Positions 6,220 through 11,407 of a DNA stretch of 11,407 nucleotides are shown here, piece after piece. The stretch's first letter is position 1. Each line of letters starts with the position of its first letter. The translations under genes were made by a program, and so were the position numbers. The stretch comes from Collinsella sp. GTDB lineage: Bacteria; Actinomycetota; Coriobacteriia; Coriobacteriales; Coriobacteriaceae. The notes under the pieces were generated by a model. The model was not told the DNA's origin. It did not search any database and saw only the letters and a program-made list of their open reading frames with translations. The stretch spans positions 1 to 11,407 of the forward strand of contig JAGZQO010000045.1 of NCBI GenBank assembly GCA_018382125.1, read 5' to 3'.

Positions 6220-7290
6220 ATGTCTTTCAAGGTTGGAATCGTCGGCGCGGCTGGATATGCCGGAGCCGAGCTCATTCGCCTCGTGCTCGGCCATCCCGAG
6301 TTTGAACTTGTTGCCATTACGTCCAACGCCGATGCCGGCCAGCCGCTGTCCGCGGTGTATCCGAGCTTTGCTGGCGTGAGCGATCTGGTTTTCACCACGC
6401 ATGACGCCCCCGAGCTCAAGAGCTGCGATGCGGTTTTTCTTGCCGTGCCGCACACAGCTGCCATGGCACAGGTGCCCGCGCTGCTTGCATCGGGCGTCTC
6501 CTGCTTTGATCTTTCGGCCGACTACCGCCTGAACGACGCGTCCGTCTTTGAGACGTGGTATGCCGCCGCGCATACGAGCCCCGAGCTGCTCAAGACGCGT
6601 GCTTTCGGCCTCCCCGAGCTGTTCTGCCAGGACTTAGAGACCGCTGCTTCCAGCCATGCCGCTGGCAAGTCCGTGCTGGTCGCCTGCGCCGGTTGCTATC
6701 CCACCGCAACGAGCCTTGCCGCCGCTCCCGCCGTGCGCGCTGGCTGGGTTGCCCAGAGCGGCCCCGTGATCGTTGATGCCATCAGCGGTGTGACGGGTGC
6801 CGGCAAGTCCTGCAACGCTCGCACGCATTTTTGCAGCGCCGACGAGAACTTGGAGGCCTACGGCGTGGGCAAGCATCGCCACACGCCCGAGATTGAGCAA
6901 ATCCTTGGCCTGACCGATCGCGTCGTCTTCACCCCGCATCTGGCACCGCTCAAGCGCGGCCTGCTCTCCACGGTGACGCTGCCGCTCACGCCGCAGGCCA
7001 TCGACTCCCTGGCTCTTGAGGACGTTGTCGACTATTACAAGCAGTTCTACGCTGGTCGCACTTTCGTGTGCGTACTCGACGCCGGCCAGCAGCCCAAGAC
7101 GGCTTCGGTCGTCGGCACCAACGCCGCCCAGATCGGCCTCGCGCTCAACAAGCGCGCGGGCGTGCTGGTGGCGACGGGCGCCATCGACAATCTGTGCAAG
7201 GGCGCTGCGGGCCAAGCGGTCCAGTGCGCCAATATCGTCTTTGGCTTTGACGAGCGACGAGGCTTGCCCACAGTGGCGTGCCCGGTGTAG
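6220..7290 (+). CDS. argC: N-acetyl-gamma-glutamyl-phosphate reductase ArgC
   Basis: ArgC reduces N-acetylglutamyl phosphate with NADPH to N-acetylglutamate semialdehyde, the third step of ornithine synthesis in the cytoplasm. The 356 residues match the usual length. The NADP-binding start VGIVGAAGYAGAELIRLVLG (about 4-23) and the catalytic cysteine in AGCYPTA (Cys159) are present, as are the substrate-binding block GVGKHRHTPEIEQ and the LAPLKRGLL segment. AAGGAG sits 7 nt before the ATG. It is the first gene of the arg cluster, behind probable ArgR sites. Nothing unusual is seen. Confidence 0.97.
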   Translation: MSFKVGIVGAAGYAGAELIRLVLGHPEFELVAITSNADAGQPLSAVYPSFAGVSDLVFTTHDAPELKSCDAVFLAVPHTAAMAQVPALLASGVSCFDLSADYRLNDASVFETWYAAAHTSPELLKTRAFGLPELFCQDLETAASSHAAGKSVLVACAGCYPTATSLAAAPAVRAGWVAQSGPVIVDAISGVTGAGKSCNARTHFCSADENLEAYGVGKHRHTPEIEQILGLTDRVVFTPHLAPLKRGLLSTVTLPLTPQAIDSLALEDVVDYYKQFYAGRTFVCVLDAGQQPKTASVVGTNAAQIGLALNKRAGVLVATGAIDNLCKGAAGQAVQCANIVFGFDERRGLPTVACPV

Positions 7291-7300
7291 CACATTCGAT

Positions 7301-7342
7301 TGTTAACGATTTGGTAGTCGGGCATCGAGTGGGGCGCCACTC
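7301..7342 (+). other. argC-argJ gap: copy 1 of a 17-bp motif plus a short hairpin
   Basis: The 134-nt gap between argC and argJ holds TGTTAACGATTTGGTAG (7301-7317), which matches a site after argD (11252-11268) at 16 of 17 bases. A hairpin follows at once: GAGTGG (7327-7332) pairs with CCACTC (7337-7342). A T-run (TTTTTT near 7393) lies further on, with only a weak stem before it. These could form a weak attenuator or internal promoter region between argC and argJ. I cannot assign a function. Confidence 0.35.
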
Positions 7343-7424
7343 TTAAGCTAGTCTCATGATCACGACTGGCATGGCGCACCAACCGATGTCCGTTTTTTGT
7401 TTGACATAAGGAGTCATAAAGACG

Positions 7425-8693
7425 ATGAATACCGAGCTGTTTGATATCAAGATTCGCGCCGTCGAGGGTGGCGTTACGGCTGCGGCTGGTTTTAAGGCTG
7501 CAGGCATCCACGCTGGGTTCCGCAAGAACCCCGAGCGTCTGGATTACGCGCTCGTCGTGCCCGATAAACCCTGTCCCGGTGCCGGCGTGTTTACCACCAA
7601 TCGCTTTTGCGCGGCGCCCGTGCAGGTGAGCCGTGCCAACCTGGGCGGTGCCGACAAGGGCTACGGAATCATCGCCGGCGTTTCGATCAACTCTGGCAAT
7701 GCTAACGCCGCCACGGGTGAGACCGGCCTTGCATGCGCGCGCGAGACGTGCAGCATCGCATCGCAGGTTATCGGCTGCGAACCCCAGCAGATCCTGGTTG
7801 CCTCCACGGGTGTGATTGGCCAGATTCTGCCGATCGACACGTTTGAGACCGCCATTCCTGCTGCCTACGAGGCGCTCTCCGCCCACGGTGGCGCCGATGC
7901 CGCTCGCGCCATCATGACGACCGACACGCACTCCAAGGAGTACGCCGTGTCCTACGTCAGCGAGGCTGCGGGTCATGCGGGTAATGTCTATACGGTAGGC
8001 GGCATGTGCAAGGGCTCGGGCATGATCATGCCCAATATGGCCACCATGATCGCAGTTATCACCACCGATGCCCCCGTCGAGCCTGCGGCACTTCATGCCC
8101 TGCTGCTCTCGACCGTCAAGCAGACCTTTAACAAGGTAACGGTCGATTCCGACACCTCGACCAACGACACCTGCATCATGCTTGCCTCCGGCGCCGCTGC
8201 CGCAGATGCCGAGCCTATCGTCGAGGGCTCCGATGCCTTCGACGAGTTGGCATTTGCCGTGCACGAGGTGTGCGAGAGCCTGGCGCGCAATATCGCCGCC
8301 GATGGTGAGGGCGCATCCAAGCTTGTTACGGTCAACGTTACCGGAGCCGCCAACGACGAGGAAGCTGATATCGCCGCTCGTGCCGTTGCCAACTCGCCGC
8401 TCGTTAAGACCTGCATCGCCGGCCACGACTGCAACTGGGGCCGCGTTGCCATGGCGCTTGGCAAGTGCGGCGTGAAGTTTAATCAGGAAGACGTTTCCAT
8501 CGACATGATGGGCATGCCCGTCTGTCGCGACGGTCTGACTGTTCGCTTTGACGAGGACGAGGCTCTACGACGTTTCGAGGCGCCCGAGATCGTGATCTCG
8601 GCCGACCTGGGCGCAGGCGACGCGGCAACGACCGTGTGGACCTGCGACCTCACGCATGAATACATCTCCATCAACGGCGACTACCGTTCCTAG
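7425..8693 (+). CDS. argJ: Glutamate N-acetyltransferase / amino-acid acetyltransferase ArgJ
   Basis: ArgJ transfers the acetyl group from N-acetylornithine to glutamate, releasing ornithine and recycling acetylglutamate; some members also use acetyl-CoA to make the first acetylglutamate. The 422-residue precursor is of normal length. It carries the self-cleavage signature KGSGMIMPNMATM, with the expected cut between Ala206 and the nucleophile Thr207, giving alpha and beta chains. The C-terminal part includes CNWGRVAMALG and ends at THEYISINGDYRS, typical of the family. AAGGAG is 11 nt before the ATG, a little far, but no other start fits. Its presence means a cyclic pathway; whether it is bifunctional cannot be told from sequence alone. 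Confidence 0.96.
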   Translation: MNTELFDIKIRAVEGGVTAAAGFKAAGIHAGFRKNPERLDYALVVPDKPCPGAGVFTTNRFCAAPVQVSRANLGGADKGYGIIAGVSINSGNANAATGETGLACARETCSIASQVIGCEPQQILVASTGVIGQILPIDTFETAIPAAYEALSAHGGADAARAIMTTDTHSKEYAVSYVSEAAGHAGNVYTVGGMCKGSGMIMPNMATMIAVITTDAPVEPAALHALLLSTVKQTFNKVTVDSDTSTNDTCIMLASGAAAADAEPIVEGSDAFDELAFAVHEVCESLARNIAADGEGASKLVTVNVTGAANDEEADIAARAVANSPLVKTCIAGHDCNWGRVAMALGKCGVKFNQEDVSIDMMGMPVCRDGLTVRFDEDEALRRFEAPEIVISADLGAGDAATTVWTCDLTHEYISINGDYRS

Positions 8694-8774
8694 ATTCCAG
8701 GCACGCTGCGCATCTTGCCGCGATTGCGGACAGCGGAGCACGGCGCGATAACGATACGAAAGACGAGGCAGATT

Positions 8775-9755
8775 ATGAAATTCGCACGCGATTGTCGTTC
8801 GAGCGAATCCAACGAAGCAACCGCGCAGCTGCTGTTCGAAGCGCTGCCGTGGATTAAGAACCTGACCGGCAAGACGGTTGTTATCAAATATGGCGGAGCC
8901 GCCATGGTTGATGAGCAGCTGCGCCGCGACGTGATGAGCGACATCGTTTTGCTCAAGATCATCGGTATGCGCCCCGTCATCGTGCACGGCGGCGGCAAGG
9001 CTATCAACGAGGCGCTGAGCCATTACGATATTCCCGTCGAGTTTAAGAACGGCCAGCGCGTGACCACGCCGGCGACTATGGATATCGTGCGCGAGGTGCT
9101 GGGCGGCAAGGTTAACCAGGAGCTGGTTGCTGCCATCAACCACCACGGCAACCTGGCCGTGGGCGTGTCGGGCAGCGATGCCGGCACGCTCATCGCCGAG
9201 CCGCTCGACCCCGAGCTCGGTCGCGTGGGCAAAGTGATGCACGTCAACACCGACTATATCGAGCGCTTACTCGATAGCGAGTACATCCCCGTCATCGCTA
9301 CCGTCGCGGCGGGGGAGGACGGCGGTTTCTTCAACATCAACGCCGACACCGCCGCCGGTGCCGTTGCCGCGGCGCTCCATGCGCATAAGGCGATCTTTTT
9401 GACCGATGTCGATGGCCTGTACAAGGACTTTAGCGACAAGGACTCGCTTATCTCCAACCTAACGCTCGACGAGGTTAACGAAATGCTCTACGGCGGCGAG
9501 GTCGATAAGGGCATGATTCCCAAGCTACGTGCGGCTGTCGACGCGCTTACCGCTGGCGTGTTCCGAGCCCACATCATCAATGGCACGACGCCGCATTCGC
9601 TGCTCCTGGAGCTGCTGACCGATGCCGGCGTCGGCACCGTGATCCATTCCACCGAGACGGCTTACGAGTTCGATACGCATCCGCATCCGCTTTCGACGTT
9701 TGCTGCGCGTCTGACCGAGAACCTTGACGAGGTCGAGAAGCTTCAGACGGTCTAG
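8775..9755 (+). CDS. argB: Acetylglutamate kinase ArgB
   Basis: ArgB phosphorylates N-acetylglutamate with ATP, the second pathway step. The start at the ATG 8775 (326 residues) is preferred over an in-frame TTG at 8715 because GAGG lies 6 nt upstream and family similarity begins soon after. Amino-acid-kinase motifs are present: IKYGGAAM with Lys38, HGGGK (71-75), KNGQRVTT with Arg95, FNINADTAAGAVA, TDVDGLY, and GMIPKLRAA. About 35 residues precede the kinase core, including AQLLFEALPWIKNLTGK, like the N-terminal helix of hexameric arginine-inhibited kinases. Feedback inhibition by arginine is therefore likely (inference). It lies 81 nt after argJ with no terminator between. Confidence 0.96.
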   Translation: MKFARDCRSSESNEATAQLLFEALPWIKNLTGKTVVIKYGGAAMVDEQLRRDVMSDIVLLKIIGMRPVIVHGGGKAINEALSHYDIPVEFKNGQRVTTPATMDIVREVLGGKVNQELVAAINHHGNLAVGVSGSDAGTLIAEPLDPELGRVGKVMHVNTDYIERLLDSEYIPVIATVAAGEDGGFFNINADTAAGAVAAALHAHKAIFLTDVDGLYKDFSDKDSLISNLTLDEVNEMLYGGEVDKGMIPKLRAAVDALTAGVFRAHIINGTTPHSLLLELLTDAGVGTVIHSTETAYEFDTHPHPLSTFAARLTENLDEVEKLQTV

Positions 9756-9824
9756 CTGACCCGCAGCCGCCCCATTCCTGCACCCATAGCCCCGCGCCGT
9801 CTGGCGCCCAACGAAAGGCATCTC

Positions 9825-11108
9825 ATGTCACTTGCAGCTCAGCAATCGCTTGAATCCCATTACGTTATGCATACCTTTGGCCGCTCTCCGGTCGAGTTTG
9901 TCGAGGGTCACGGCATGAAGCTCACCGGCGACGATGGCCGTGAGTACCTCGACTTTCTTGCCGGCATCGGCGTGTGCAGCCTAGGTCATGGCGACCCGGC
10001 TGTGCTCTCGGCGCTCGAGGCACAGACCAAAAAGCTCATGCATGTCTCCAATTACTTCTACATCGAGCAGCGCGGACAGGTCGCGGCGCTGCTGTCCAAG
10101 CTTGCTAACGACGACGTAGATGGTGCGCGCGTGCTTGCCGATGCCATTGCCGCCGGCGATGAGACCACGGCAGCTGCTCTTGGTGCCCCGGCTGCGGATG
10201 AGCAGGTTTGGGAGACCTTCTTTGCCAACTCTGGCGCCGAGGCCAACGAGGGCTCGATGAAGCTCGCGCGCCTGTACGCCAAGCGTGCCGGTAATGGCGG
10301 CAACACCATCGTGTGCATGCGCGGCGGCTTCCACGGCCGTACGCTCGAGACCATTGCCGCCACCATGCAGGATTGGCTGCAGGACAGCTTCCGCCCGCTG
10401 CCGGGTGGCTTTGTGGCCTGCACGCCCAACGATGTGGACGAGCTGCGTGCGATCTTTAAGCAGCTGGGGAGCGAGATTTGTGCCGTGATGCTCGAGCCGA
10501 TCCAGGGTGAGAGTGGCGTGCACCCCATGACCGAGGAGTTTATGGCGGCAGCGCGCGACCTGGCACACGAAGTGGGCGCCGTGCTTATCGCCGACGAGGT
10601 CCAGTGCGGCATCTTCCGCTCCGGCAAGCCGTTTGCGTTCCAGACCTATGGCGTGGAGCCCGACATCATGAGCCTTGCCAAGGGCATTGCCGACGGCGTG
10701 CCCATGGGTGCCGTCGTGGCAAAGAAGGAGATTGCCGACGTGTTTAAGCCGGGCGACCACGGCTCGACCTTTGGCGGTAGCTGCTTGGCCATCGCGGCGT
10801 GTGCCGCGACGCTCTCCGCGCTTGTGCGTGGCGATTATGCCGACCATGCTGCCAAGGTGGGTGCCTATATGGAGGCAAAGCTCGCCAAGCTGCCGCACGT
10901 GACCGAGGTACGTGGCCGCGGCTTGATGCTCGGCTGTGATTTGGATGATGCCGCGGGCGACGCGCATGATGTTGTTGCCCGCGCGCTGGCCGCCGGTGCC
11001 GTGATCAACGCTACAGGTGCGCATACGCTGCGTTTCCTGCCGCCGCTCGTCTGCGAGGAAGCCGACGTGGACAGTCTGATCGAGATCCTGTCGGATGTCT
11101 TGGGCTAA
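9825..11108 (+). CDS. argD: Acetylornithine aminotransferase ArgD
   Basis: ArgD is a PLP enzyme that converts N-acetylglutamate semialdehyde and glutamate to N-acetylornithine. Family features are clear: FLAGIGVCSLGHGDPAV near the N-terminus, NSGAEANEGSMKLAR, GGFHGRT, EPIQGESGV, IADEVQCG with Asp257 for the PLP ring nitrogen, SLAKGIADG with the Schiff-base Lys286, and GSTFGG. At 427 residues it is longer than the usual 390-400. The extra is mostly an Ala- and Asp-rich insertion at about 96-127, before the NSGAEANE motif. AAGG is 6 nt before the ATG. It is the last gene of the visible arg cluster, 69 nt after argB, whose gap contains a small GCGCC/GGCGC hairpin (9794-9807). The related function of ornithine aminotransferase is less likely given the context. 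Confidence 0.95.
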   Translation: MSLAAQQSLESHYVMHTFGRSPVEFVEGHGMKLTGDDGREYLDFLAGIGVCSLGHGDPAVLSALEAQTKKLMHVSNYFYIEQRGQVAALLSKLANDDVDGARVLADAIAAGDETTAAALGAPAADEQVWETFFANSGAEANEGSMKLARLYAKRAGNGGNTIVCMRGGFHGRTLETIAATMQDWLQDSFRPLPGGFVACTPNDVDELRAIFKQLGSEICAVMLEPIQGESGVHPMTEEFMAAARDLAHEVGAVLIADEVQCGIFRSGKPFAFQTYGVEPDIMSLAKGIADGVPMGAVVAKKEIADVFKPGDHGSTFGGSCLAIAACAATLSALVRGDYADHAAKVGAYMEAKLAKLPHVTEVRGRGLMLGCDLDDAAGDAHDVVARALAAGAVINATGAHTLRFLPPLVCEEADVDSLIEILSDVLG

Positions 11109-11192
11109 CGCGGCGCAATAACTCAATTTGGACCGGGTTCCGGACTGTGGGCGTGTCCTATGCGGCATGATTCAGCGGTCTGGAGCCCGTTT

Positions 11193-11229
11193 TGCCTTAG
11201 ATTTGCTAAGGCAGGGAGACCTGCTGGTC
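11193..11229. terminator. Two consecutive hairpins after argD (possible terminator region)
   Basis: TGCCTTAG (11193-11200) and CTAAGGCA (11206-11213) form a perfect 8-bp stem with a 5-nt loop. GACC (11218-11221) and GGTC (11226-11229) form a second, followed by AAAAAA on the plus strand. The position between convergent genes suits termination, but no T-run follows the first stem on either strand, so this is tentative. Confidence 0.35.
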
Positions 11230-11250
11230 AAAAAACATCAAATATGAGTA

Positions 11251-11278
11251 CTGTTACCGATTTGGTAGCAGCAATTTT
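11251..11278. repeat. Near-palindrome containing copy 2 of the 17-bp motif
   Basis: CTGTTACC (11251-11258) and GGTAGCAG (11264-11271) form an 8-bp stem with one G-U pair and a 5-nt loop, then CAATTTT. The motif TGTTACCGATTTGGTAG (11252-11268) nearly repeats the one in the argC-argJ gap. It could be a weak terminator for argD or a protein-binding site. Confidence 0.4.
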
Positions 11279-11369
11279 GGACTAATAAGGCCAGATAGCA
11301 AGTCAAAATGGTCGCGCGCGCAGACGTGGTGTAAGAGTGTCCTGAGGTCCGTCGCTGCAAGTCCCGATG

Positions 11370-11407
11370 TTACTCCTTCTTGAGACCGCGCTTCTCGACT
11401 ATCTCGT
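11370..11407 (-). CDS. Possible C-terminal end of a convergent gene, cut by window edge
   Basis: On the minus strand the frame from the right edge reads EIVEKRGLKKE and then a TAA stop at 11372-11370. The charged, helix-like ending is typical of a cytoplasmic protein, and a convergent gene would fit the 260-nt hairpin-containing gap after argD. Eleven residues are too few to name a family, and the frame may be chance. Confidence 0.35.
   Translation of the reverse strand, partial: EIVEKRGLKKE

Noticed and set aside
7401..7406. TTGACA as a -35 box before argJ
   Set aside because: The matching -10 would fall on the argJ start codon, so any transcript would begin inside the gene.
7047..8426. 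459-codon open frame on the minus strand across argC-argJ
   Set aside because: It lies opposite two clearly conserved genes; its sequence is low-complexity His/Gly/Arg-rich, as expected from the complement of GC-rich codons, and it matches no family I know.
8715..8774. TTG start giving a longer ArgB
   Set aside because: There is no good ribosome-binding site, the extra 20 residues do not look like ArgB, and ATG 8775 has GAGG at proper spacing.
9981..11168. 395-codon open frame on the minus strand across argD
   Set aside because: It is a mirror of the argD codon pattern with no recognisable motif.
1..11407. tRNA genes, CRISPR arrays, toxin-antitoxin or phage genes
   Set aside because: None was seen on reading the intergenic stretches of both strands.

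Overview
The window looks like chromosome from a high-GC actinobacterium of the Coriobacteriia, probably Collinsella or a close relative. I infer this from codon use, the fused ECF ATPase and gene neighbourhoods; no rRNA or other marker gene is present. It holds three blocks: an insertion sequence cut by the left edge, a riboflavin-uptake operon under an FMN riboswitch, and an arginine-biosynthesis cluster.

Left block (1 to about 1310). An IS110-family transposase is read leftward from 1034 and runs off the window. Its codons have almost only G or C in third position, unlike the rest of the window. The 200-280 nt upstream of its start has no gene. It carries a plausible leftward promoter and several foldable stems, as expected of the IS110 end that encodes a bridge RNA.

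Middle block (about 1500-6055, rightward). A promoter with a 12-bp palindrome across its -10 region leads into an FMN (RFN) riboswitch. The ribosome-binding site of ribU lies directly at the riboswitch 3' end, so control is probably translational. Then come ribU (substrate-binding S component), a single ORF fusing EcfA1 and EcfA2, and ecfT, with overlapping start and stop codons. Two tandem paralogous small PPOX-family (FMN-binding split-barrel type) proteins follow at short spacing. A large perfect hairpin closes the block. Read together, this is a complete riboflavin importer plus two probable flavin-using proteins, tuned by intracellular FMN.

Right block (6056-11108, rightward). argC, argJ, argB and argD follow in that order. 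They cover the route from N-acetylglutamate to N-acetylornithine and on to ornithine with acetyl recycling. A pair of ArgR-box-like palindromic sites sits just upstream of a probable extended -10 promoter before argC. The argC-argJ gap and the region after argD share an unusual 17-bp motif. The last 38 bases appear to encode the C-terminus of a convergent leftward gene.

Nothing here is clearly a new biological system. The most interesting points are the candidate bridge-RNA region of the IS110 element, the PPOX pair inside a riboflavin-import operon, the fused ECF ATPase with an insertion in its second domain, and the shared 17-bp motif.
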